A DNA stretch of 64,000 bases from Streptomyces sp. NBC_00190 (GTDB lineage Bacteria; Actinomycetota; Actinomycetes; Streptomycetales; Streptomycetaceae), in contig NZ_CP108131.1 of assembly GCF_036203305.1 (NCBI RefSeq), positions 6,014,001-6,078,000 of the forward strand, given 5' to 3'. The translations under genes were made by a program, and so were the position numbers. Under the pieces are notes generated by a model. The model saw only the letters and a list, made by a program, of their open reading frames with translations, had not been told where the DNA came from and ran no database searches. Of the stretch, positions 42,502 through 49,265 are shown in pieces (the first letter of the stretch is position 1; every line of letters starts with the position of its first letter).

Positions 42502-42520
42502 TTAGGTATGCCTAACCTAA
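42502..42520 (-). promoter_or_regulatory. Iron box (DmdR1/IdeR/DtxR operator)
   Basis: TTAGGTATGCCTAACCTAA is a near-perfect match to the 19-bp iron box TTAGGTTAGGCTCACCTAA bound by Fe-loaded DtxR-family repressors, called DmdR in streptomycetes. It ends 10 bases from the upstream ATG codons of the DUF2470 gene, so bound repressor would block its promoter. Confidence 0.85.
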
Positions 42521-42632
42521 CCTATTCGGCTCGCGGGGAGCAGCCGGTCTGGTTCGTGTCGGTGTTGGGCTGAACGGGTGAAACGCGAGAGGATAGGGGG
42601 ATGCACATGAAGCGCGCGGCCGAGGCGGCCCG

Positions 42633-43028
42633 GTGAGCAGGTACGACGTCACCGATGAACAGTGGGAGGGGCTCGCGCAGGTGGTCCCCCTGCGCAGTCG
42701 CAACGAATGGCCCTCCCGGGTGGACCACCGCACCATCCCCACGGCGCCCGGCGCGTCGGCGGCGGAGCAGCGGCGCTTCGTGGTGATCCGGGTTCAGATC
42801 TTCGCGGACGCGCGGGAGGTGGCGGAGTATCTGATCGCGCAGATCCCGGTGCTGCTCGACCTCACCGGCGCGGACAGCGAAGTGGCCAAGCGGATCCTGG
42901 ACTTCAGCAGTGGTGTCGTCTTCGGGCTCGGCAGCGGAATGCACCGGGTCGACCGGAACGTCTTCCTGCTGGCGCCCGTCGGGACCGAGGTCGAGGGGAT
43001 CGCGGCCGCCGCCGTCCCCCGATCGTAG
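42633..43028 (+). CDS. SepF-like cell-division protein paralogue
   Basis: A 131-aa protein with the SepF domain: FVVIRVQIFADAREVAEYLIAQIPVLLDLTG, then AKRILDFSSGVVFGLGSGMHRVDRNVFLLAP. SepF links FtsZ to the membrane, but streptomycetes carry extra SepF-like paralogues (SflA/SflB) outside the division cluster, and this copy, lacking the usual N-terminal amphipathic helix and linker, is probably one. GTG start at 42633. Upstream, an ATG at 42601 behind AGGGGG opens an 11-codon ORF (MHMKRAAEAAR) whose stop overlaps this GTG, suggesting coupled translation. Confidence 0.85.
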   Translation: MSRYDVTDEQWEGLAQVVPLRSRNEWPSRVDHRTIPTAPGASAAEQRRFVVIRVQIFADAREVAEYLIAQIPVLLDLTGADSEVAKRILDFSSGVVFGLGSGMHRVDRNVFLLAPVGTEVEGIAAAAVPRS

Positions 43029-43095
43029 GAAGGTCGCCGCGACGGAACGGTTCGCCGGGTCCACGGGGGGTCCGGCGGCCCGTACCGTCCCGCGC

Positions 43096-44379
43096 ATGGA
43101 CGCCCCCCTGGACGCGCCGGCGGGCCTCGCCCCCGCCGCGGTCGCGTTAGCCGACGCCGCCGTTCCCGACGAGCCCGCCGTTCCCGACGAGCCCGCCGTC
43201 GCCGGAGTTCCCGCCTCTCCCGCCACTCCCGCCGTTCCCGCACAGGCGGGCCGCGCCCAGCCGCGGCCCGTGGTCACCGAGTTGCGGCTCTCCGCCTTCG
43301 GGCCGCACCGCGGTGCGGCCTTCCGGCTCGGGCCCGTCACCGTCTTCGCCGGACCGAGCGGCAGCGGCAAGTCCCAGGCGCTGGCCGCCTACGAGGCCCT
43401 CGCCGCGCTGGGTTCCGGGGCCACCCTGGAGGAGGCCTTCCCCGACCCCGGTGCCCGGATCCCCGACCTGGCCGTCCCCGACGCCGAGCGGCGGCGCGGC
43501 TTCCGTGTCGGCTGCACGGTCGACGGGCCCGCCGGTCCGGTCCGGCTCGACCTCGCCGTCCAGGCGGAGCCCACCGTGCGCATCGTCGGCGAACGGCTCT
43601 CGCAGGACGGGCGGATCCTGCTCGCCACCGCCCTGCGCGACCCCGGTCGGCGCACCGTACAGGCCGCGTGGCTGACCGGCGGCGCCATCGGTGTCACCCG
43701 GGCCCCGCTGCCCGACGACCGGCTCGGTACCGCCCTGCTCCCGCTCCGCGTGGCCGGCGCCACGGCCGGCCAGCGCCAGGTGCTGGCCGCCGCCGAGCAG
43801 GTCGTGGTGGCACTGCGCTCGGTGTTCCCCTGCGACCCCCGCCCCGAGCGGATGCGCGCCCCCGTCCCGCCGGGGGAGGGCAGGCTGCTGGGCGACTGCG
43901 CCAACCTGGCCGACGTGCTGCGCCGCACCCGCCACGAATGCGGCACCCGGCACGCGCTGCTCGCCGAAGCGGCCCGCACCGGCTGCGCGGGACCGGTCGC
44001 CGGGCTGGACGTACGGGCGCCCGCGGGCGGCCCCGTCACGGCGGTGCTCGACCGCGGCCCCGCCCGGCCCGCCACCGAACTGGCCCGCCTGGGCGCGGGC
44101 GAACTGCGTTTCCTCGCGCTGGCGCTGGTCCTGCTGACCGGGCCCGGGGTGCTCGCCATGGACCCGGCCGCCGAGCTGCTGTCCGCGCGGCAGGCACTGA
44201 CGGTGCTGGCCGACGGGTTCGACCGGGGCCTGGACCGGGCCCAGAGCGCCGAACTGCTCCGGCTGGCCCTGCTGGCCTGCGGACGCGGCCACATCCGGCT
44301 GGCGGCGGCGGTGGGGGAGGAGACCGCGGCGGCCGCCCGCCGCCTCCCCGGGGTCACGGTGGTAGACCTGACCCCATGA
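43096..44379 (+). CDS. AAA/ABC-type ATP-binding protein with degenerate Walker B
   Basis: A 427-aa SMC/RecF-like ATPase of the AAA_15/21 type. An Ala/Pro-rich N-terminal tail with a PDEPAV repeat (~residues 24-35) precedes RPVVTELRLSAFGPHRGAAFRLGPVTVFAGPSGSGKSQAL (Walker A ~95-102). The C-terminal half has a signature-like LGAGELRFLALALVLL and a Walker B strand GVLAMDPAAELL in which the catalytic Glu after Asp is replaced by Pro, so ATP hydrolysis may be weak or absent. Start ATG at 43096, 67 bases after the SepF-like gene; overlaps the MazG-like gene by 4 bases. Function unknown. Confidence 0.8.
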   Translation: MDAPLDAPAGLAPAAVALADAAVPDEPAVPDEPAVAGVPASPATPAVPAQAGRAQPRPVVTELRLSAFGPHRGAAFRLGPVTVFAGPSGSGKSQALAAYEALAALGSGATLEEAFPDPGARIPDLAVPDAERRRGFRVGCTVDGPAGPVRLDLAVQAEPTVRIVGERLSQDGRILLATALRDPGRRTVQAAWLTGGAIGVTRAPLPDDRLGTALLPLRVAGATAGQRQVLAAAEQVVVALRSVFPCDPRPERMRAPVPPGEGRLLGDCANLADVLRRTRHECGTRHALLAEAARTGCAGPVAGLDVRAPAGGPVTAVLDRGPARPATELARLGAGELRFLALALVLLTGPGVLAMDPAAELLSARQALTVLADGFDRGLDRAQSAELLRLALLACGRGHIRLAAAVGEETAAAARRLPGVTVVDLTP

Positions 44380-44777
44380 GCGACACGCATGACACGGACG
44401 GCGCGGGCGAGAGCCCCGAGACGTCCGGCGACAGGCTGGACGGACTCCGGCGCAGGCTCGTCGACTTCGCGGCGGCGCGCGGCTGGGAGCCGTACCACAC
44501 GCCCAAGAACCTGGCGGTGGCGCTGAGCGTGGAGGCCTCGGAACTGGTCGAGATCTTCCAGTGGCTGACGCCGGAACAGTCGGCGAAGGTCATGGAGAAG
44601 CCGGAAACGGCTCACCGCGTGGCCGACGAGGTGGCCGACGTGCTGGCGTATCTGCTGCAATTCTGTGAGGTCCTCGGGGTGGATGTGCTGGATGCGCTCG
44701 CCGCGAAGATCGAGAGGAACGAGCTCCGCTTCCCGGTACCGGGCGGTCCGACGGCAGATCGTCACTCTTCGGAGTGA
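44376..44777 (+). CDS. MazG-like nucleotide pyrophosphohydrolase
   Basis: A 133-aa all-alpha NTP pyrophosphatase: WEPYHTPKNLAVALSVEASELVEIFQWL carries the first metal-binding ExxE, and ADEVADVLAYLLQFCEVLGVD the second (ExxD). Related proteins hydrolyse dCTP or damaged nucleotides to the monophosphate. The ATG at 44376 overlaps the ATPase stop (ATGA), so the two are co-translated. Confidence 0.9.
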   Translation: MSDTHDTDGAGESPETSGDRLDGLRRRLVDFAAARGWEPYHTPKNLAVALSVEASELVEIFQWLTPEQSAKVMEKPETAHRVADEVADVLAYLLQFCEVLGVDVLDALAAKIERNELRFPVPGGPTADRHSSE

Positions 44778-44902
44778 TGGACTCCATCACAATCACATTT
44801 GTGTCCACTATTTTCCGAATACCCCTGGCTTTACTGGCCCATTGCCCTCACTCTGGGTAGTGGTGAGGAACGGTGGGATGTCGTGCGGACGGGGGACGGC
44901 AT

Positions 44903-45364
44903 ATGGATGCGGTACGGCTCATCGCGGCCGGCCGGCACGCGCTGGCACAGAGTGGGGCTGCGTGGGACATCGTGGGCGAGGCCTGGCAGGCCCAGGCGCT
45001 CGCGCAGGGTGTAGGAGGCTATCTGGCGGTTACCGGACCGCCGGAGATGAGAGCGGAGGCACGGGGACTGGGGGAAGCGGGCAGCAGAGGCTGCGGCGGA
45101 GAGGGCAGCGCGCCCGACTATCCGCCGCGGGCCGCGCAGTTGACGCAGGTGTCGGATGTCCGCCAAGCGCTGCTCGGACTCCAGGCGCTGCTGGGTGAAG
45201 TGGGCATAGCCCTGGTCGGGGTCGCCTGCGGGACGGATGACGAGACCCTGTACTGGCAGTGCATAGAGTCGATCGACGCGGCTGACGAGTCGAGCGACCG
45301 GGTACGGGCGATCCTGCGCCGCATGGCGGTCCGTGAGCGGGGGTCCGCCTCGGGAGTTGCCTGA
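44903..45364 (+). CDS. DUF6099-type protein
   Basis: A 153-aa protein starting MDAVRLIAAGRHALAQS, with AWQAQALAQGVGGYLAVTGPPE and a conserved C-terminal region (DVRQALLGLQALLGEVGIALVGVACGTDDETLYWQCIESIDAADES). I recognise it as a widespread Streptomyces family of unknown function (DUF6099). No signal peptide or membrane segment. ATG at 44903 follows GGGGGAC. The 125-base gap before it is AT-rich and contains an inverted repeat (CACAATCACATTTGTG, 44788-44803), a likely promoter/operator. Confidence 0.85.
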   Translation: MDAVRLIAAGRHALAQSGAAWDIVGEAWQAQALAQGVGGYLAVTGPPEMRAEARGLGEAGSRGCGGEGSAPDYPPRAAQLTQVSDVRQALLGLQALLGEVGIALVGVACGTDDETLYWQCIESIDAADESSDRVRAILRRMAVRERGSASGVA

Positions 45365-45378
45365 GCGCGGCGGCACGA

Positions 45379-45410
45379 GTGGGGTCCCGTCGCGCGCGAC
45401 GGGACCCCAC
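45379..45410. terminator. Perfect 16-bp-arm palindromic terminator
   Basis: GTGGGGTCCCGTCGCG (45379-45394) is followed directly by its exact reverse complement (45395-45410). It lies between two converging genes, 15 bases after the DUF6099-type stop and 3 before the small minus-strand gene, and so should end both transcripts. Confidence 0.85.
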
Positions 45411-45412
45411 GG

Positions 45413-45661
45413 TCAGGACGACCGGTCGGAGGGGCGCCCGCTCCCGGGGGCACCGCTGCCGGGGGTGCGGTCCGTGGAGGACTGGAGGTCGGCGTCGAGC
45501 TGCGAGAGGTCGGCGTTCAGTGCCGCCATCAGCTCTTCCATCTGCTGCAGCAGTCCCTTCGGCGCGCCGCCTTGGGCGGCCGAGGCGGAGTCCTGGCACG
45601 CATCGTCGTGTGCTGCCTGTCCGGTCTGTCGGCGGGTCTCCGGCACGGCCTCGTGGGACAT
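45413..45661 (-). CDS. Small hypothetical protein with a helical centre
   Basis: An 82-aa hydrophilic protein. Residues ~37-62 (LLQQMEELMAALNADLSQLDADLQ) form a likely amphipathic helix or short coiled coil; both ends are disordered-looking. It starts at ATG 45661, with AGGAGG upstream on this strand. The convergent palindromic terminator after it supports a real gene. No function recognised. Confidence 0.65.
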   Translation of the reverse strand: MSHEAVPETRRQTGQAAHDDACQDSASAAQGGAPKGLLQQMEELMAALNADLSQLDADLQSSTDRTPGSGAPGSGRPSDRSS

Positions 45662-45876
45662 GGCGGCCTCCTCGGCCCTGGCCCTTCCGCAGTGGAAGGG
45701 GCGGTGGACGCACCGGCGAAGGGCCGCCGGCGCGCGGGCCGGGCGGTCCGGCTCCGTCCGAGCAAACGATCTCCTTCAGGGCTGGTCACTGGCCGGGCAG
45801 GGGCGGACACGTCCGGTTGACGCGATTTACCCGGCGAGGGGCGGTACGGGCGGGGACGGAGGGCAGGATGGAGGGC

Positions 45877-46800
45877 ATGGACCTCCGCATTTTCACCGAG
45901 CCCCAGCAGGGTGCGAGCTACGAGACCCTCCTGACCGTCGCCAAGGCCACCGAGGACCTCGGCTTCGACGCCTTCTTCCGCTCCGACCACTATCTGAAGA
46001 TGGGCTCGGCCGACGGCCTGCCCGGACCCACCGACGCGTGGATCACCCTCGCGGGCCTGGCCCGCGAGACCAAGCGGATCCGCCTGGGCACGCTGATGAC
46101 GGCCGGGACCTTCCGGCTGCCCGGTGTGCTCGCCATCCAGGTGGCCCAGGTCGACCAGATGTCCGGTGGCCGGGTCGAACTGGGCCTGGGCGCAGGCTGG
46201 TTCGAGGAGGAGCACAAGGCGTACGGGATCCCCTTCCCGGCGGACCGGATGTCCCGGCTGGAGGAGCAGCTGGAGATCGTCACCGGTCTGTGGGCCACCG
46301 AGGTGGGAGCCGCCTTCGACTACGCGGGCACCCACTACCAGGTGGAGAAGTCGCCCGCGCTCCCCAAGCCCGCCCAGGCCAAGGTGCCCGTCCTCATCGG
46401 CGGTCACGGTGCCCGGCGTACCCCGCGGCTCGCCGCGCGGTACGCGGACGAGTTCAACATGCCCTTCGCATCGGTCTCCGACAGCGAGCGGCAGTTCGGG
46501 CGGGTCCGGGAGGCCGCGGAGGCGGCCGGGCGGGGGCCCGACGGCCTCGTCTACTCCAACGCGCTCGTGGTCTGCGTCGGCAAGGACGACGCCGAAGTGG
46601 CCCGCCGGGCCGCCGCCATCGGCCGCGACGTGGCCGAGCTCAAGGCCAACGGCCTCGCGGGCTCCCCGGCCGAGGTCGTGGAGAAGATCGGGGCCTACGG
46701 CGCCATCGGCTCCTCCCGCGTCTACCTCCAGCTCCTCGACCTCGACGACCTGGACCACCTGGAGCTGATCTCCGCCCAGGTGCTTCCCCAGCTCGGCTGA
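45877..46800 (+). CDS. LLM-class F420-dependent oxidoreductase
   Basis: A 307-aa luciferase-fold oxidoreductase: LGFDAFFRSDHYLKMG, IRLGTLMTAGTFRLPGVLAIQVAQVDQMSGGRVELGLGAGWFEEEHKAYGIPFP and VPVLIGGHGARRTPRLAARYADEFN. In actinobacteria this subgroup uses reduced F420. The substrate is unknown. I use MDLRIFTEPQQGA at 45877; an ATG three codons upstream (45868) has a better-spaced GGAGG. It is 27 bases upstream of the homocysteine methyltransferase gene, probably co-transcribed. Confidence 0.92.
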   Translation: MDLRIFTEPQQGASYETLLTVAKATEDLGFDAFFRSDHYLKMGSADGLPGPTDAWITLAGLARETKRIRLGTLMTAGTFRLPGVLAIQVAQVDQMSGGRVELGLGAGWFEEEHKAYGIPFPADRMSRLEEQLEIVTGLWATEVGAAFDYAGTHYQVEKSPALPKPAQAKVPVLIGGHGARRTPRLAARYADEFNMPFASVSDSERQFGRVREAAEAAGRGPDGLVYSNALVVCVGKDDAEVARRAAAIGRDVAELKANGLAGSPAEVVEKIGAYGAIGSSRVYLQLLDLDDLDHLELISAQVLPQLG

Positions 46801-46827
46801 TACAAGGACCCGAGGAGGGAGTACCAC

Positions 46828-47703
46828 ATGCCCCGCGCGTCCGGCCCGCTCGCCGAAGCCCTGGCCCACAGGACCGTGCTCCTGGACGGCGGGCTGAGCA
46901 ACCAGCTCGCCGCCCAGGGCTGCGACCTGTCCGGCGTTCTGTGGACGGGCCGGGTGCTCGCCGAGCGGCCCGACCAGGTCGAGGCCGCCCACACGGCGTA
47001 CGCGCGGGCCGGCGCCGAGGTGCTGATCACCGCGAGCTACCAGATCGGCTCCGGCCGCCCCGGGGCCGCCGAGCTGCTCCACCGCAGCGTGGACCTCGCC
47101 GCCCGAGCCGCCGAGGCCGCCGACCACGAGGTGTGGGTGGCCGCCTCCGTCGGCCCGTACGGAGCGGTCCTCGCGGACGGCTCCGAGTACCGCGGCCGGT
47201 ACGGCCTGAGCGTGCGCGAGCTCGCCGACTTCCACCGCCCCCGCATCGAGGCCCTGCTCGCCGCGGGCCCCGACGTCCTGGCCCTGGAGACCCTCCCCGA
47301 CCCGGCCGAGGCCGAGGCCCTGCTCACCGTCCTCGCGGAGACGGGCGCCCCGGCCTGGCTGAGCTACACCGTCGCCGGCGGCCGGACCCGATCCGGTGCC
47401 CCCCTCCCCGGGGCCTTCGCCCTCGCGGCCGCGGCGCCGCAGGTCATCGCGGTCGGCGTCAACTGCTGCGACCCGGCCGAGGTCCTGCCCGCCCTCGAAG
47501 CGGCGGCCGCCACCACCGGCAAGCCGCTCCTGGCCTACCCCAACGACGGATCGGTCTGGGACGCCGGTACCCGCACCTGGCAGTCCCCCCGGACCCCCGT
47601 CCCCTGGCCCACCGACGCCTGGCACCGCGCGGGCGCCCGCCTCATCGGCGGCTGCTGCCGCATCGGCCCCGAGCGGATCGCGGATCTGGCCGCCGGAAAA
47701 TAG
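46828..47703 (+). CDS. mmuM: Homocysteine S-methyltransferase
   Basis: A 291-aa zinc enzyme methylating homocysteine, usually from S-methylmethionine. It opens with LLDGGLSNQLAAQG, and the zinc ligands are visible: GVNCCDP (~217) and the C-terminal GGCCRIGPERI (~277). LITASYQIG and LALETLPD complete the family pattern. ATG at 46828 follows AGGAGGGA. Length and motifs are normal. Confidence 0.94.
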   Translation: MPRASGPLAEALAHRTVLLDGGLSNQLAAQGCDLSGVLWTGRVLAERPDQVEAAHTAYARAGAEVLITASYQIGSGRPGAAELLHRSVDLAARAAEAADHEVWVAASVGPYGAVLADGSEYRGRYGLSVRELADFHRPRIEALLAAGPDVLALETLPDPAEAEALLTVLAETGAPAWLSYTVAGGRTRSGAPLPGAFALAAAAPQVIAVGVNCCDPAEVLPALEAAAATTGKPLLAYPNDGSVWDAGTRTWQSPRTPVPWPTDAWHRAGARLIGGCCRIGPERIADLAAGK

Positions 47704-47741
47704 GGCGCAGCCAGGGCGGGTGAGCAGCAACAATCGGTCGT

Positions 47742-49265
47742 GTGTTCCTGACGATCTCCACCACCGGCTCCCCCGAACGACCCGCCACCGACCTGGGCTT
47801 TCTTCTGCACAAGCATCCCGGGAAGACGCAGGCGTTCTCCACCTCCCACGGCACCGCCCACGTGTTCTACCCCGAGGCCACGGCCCAGCTGTGCACGGCG
47901 GCCCTGCTGCTGGAGGTGGATCCCGTCGCGCTCGTGCGGCGCGGTCAGGGCAAGGGCCGGGGCGGAGCGCCCGACGCCGCGCTCGCGCAGTACGTCAACG
48001 ACCGCCCGTACGCCGCCTCCTCGCTGCTCGCCGTCGCGCTGAGCGGGGTGTTCCGCAGTGCGCTGGGGGGCCGGTGCACCGCCCGGCCGGAACTGGCCGA
48101 GCAGGCCCGGCCGCTACGCGTCGAGATCCCGGTGCTGCCCGCGCGCGGCGGGCCGGAGCTGGTGCACCGGCTGTTCGACCCGCTCGGGTGGGACCTCGTG
48201 CAGGCCGAACCCGTACCGCTCGACGAACGGTTCCCCGAGTGGGGGGACTCCCGTTACGTGCGGCTCGTGCTGGAGGGCGAGCTGAAGCTCGCCGACGCCC
48301 TGCGCCAGCTGTACGTCCTGCTGCCCGTGCTCGACGACGCCAAGCACTACTGGGTCGCTCCCGACGAGGTCGACAAGCTGCTGCGCGCCGGAGACGGCTG
48401 GCTCGCCGCCCACCCCGAGAACGGACTGATCAGCTCGCGCTACCTCGCCCGCCACAAGCGGCTGACCCAGGACGCCCTGGAGCGGCTGGAGCTGGTCCGC
48501 CTCGCCGAGGCCGACGGCAGCGAGGTCGAGGAGCTCGACAACGCCGTGGACGAGAACCGCGACACGGAGGAGCGGCCCGTGCCGCTCGCCTTGCACCGGC
48601 GCGACGCGATCCTCGCCGCGCTGCGCACCGCCGGAGCCGCCCGCGTCCTCGACCTCGGCTGCGGACAGGGGCAGTTGGTCCAGGCGCTGCTCAAGGAGCC
48701 GGCGTACACCGAGATCGTCGGCATGGACGTGTCCGTGCGGGCCCTGAACCTGGCGGCCAAGCGGCTGCGGCTGGAGCGGATGGGGGAGCGGCAGAGCACG
48801 CGCGTCCGGCTGCTGCAGGGCTCCCTCGCCTACACCGACAAGCGGCTCGCCGGCTACGACGCCGCCGTGCTCAGCGAGGTCATCGAGCACCTGGACCCGG
48901 AGCGGCTGCCCGCGCTGGAGTACGCGGTGTTCGGCTCGGCCCGCCCCCGCACGGTCCTCGTCACCACCCCGAACGTCGAGTACAACGTCCGCTGGGAGTC
49001 CCTGCCCGCCGGGCACGTCCGCCACGGCGACCACCGCTTCGAGTGGACCCGCGCGGAGTTCCGCGCCTGGGCCGGCGAGGTCGCCCGGCGCCACGGGTAC
49101 GGGGTCGAGTTCGTCCCCGTCGGGGACGACGACCCCGAGGTCGGACCGCCCACCCAGATGGCCGTCTTCACCGCCGCCGACCACACCACCCACACCGATC
49201 ACACCACCAGCACCGGCCGTACCGACGGCACCGACCGCACCCCGAAGGAGGGCGAGGCGGCATGA
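47742..49265 (+). CDS. hen1: Hen1, RNA 3'-terminal 2'-O-methyltransferase
   Basis: A 507-aa two-domain enzyme. The N-terminal ~230 residues are the bacterial Hen1 ligase-activating domain (MFLTISTTGSPERPATDLGFLLHKHPGK, KHYWVAPDEVDKLLR). The C-terminal part is the methyltransferase: AdoMet motif VLDLGCGQGQL, VVLSEVIEHLDPERL supplying the metal-binding ExxEH, and PNVEYN...RHGDHRFEWTRAEF. It methylates the 3' end at a break before ligation. A His/Thr/Asp-rich low-complexity tail (~478-507) is coded by near-repetitive CACC/ACCGACC units. GTG start at 47742. Translationally coupled to pnkp (ATGA). Confidence 0.94.
   Translation: MFLTISTTGSPERPATDLGFLLHKHPGKTQAFSTSHGTAHVFYPEATAQLCTAALLLEVDPVALVRRGQGKGRGGAPDAALAQYVNDRPYAASSLLAVALSGVFRSALGGRCTARPELAEQARPLRVEIPVLPARGGPELVHRLFDPLGWDLVQAEPVPLDERFPEWGDSRYVRLVLEGELKLADALRQLYVLLPVLDDAKHYWVAPDEVDKLLRAGDGWLAAHPENGLISSRYLARHKRLTQDALERLELVRLAEADGSEVEELDNAVDENRDTEERPVPLALHRRDAILAALRTAGAARVLDLGCGQGQLVQALLKEPAYTEIVGMDVSVRALNLAAKRLRLERMGERQSTRVRLLQGSLAYTDKRLAGYDAAVLSEVIEHLDPERLPALEYAVFGSARPRTVLVTTPNVEYNVRWESLPAGHVRHGDHRFEWTRAEFRAWAGEVARRHGYGVEFVPVGDDDPEVGPPTQMAVFTAADHTTHTDHTTSTGRTDGTDRTPKEGEAA

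Noticed and set aside
44788..44803. Inverted repeat CACAATCACATTTGTG as a transcription terminator of the MazG-like gene
   Set aside because: Short 5-6 bp AT-rich arms and a position just upstream of the DUF6099-type gene fit a promoter/operator better; evidence too weak for a separate feature.
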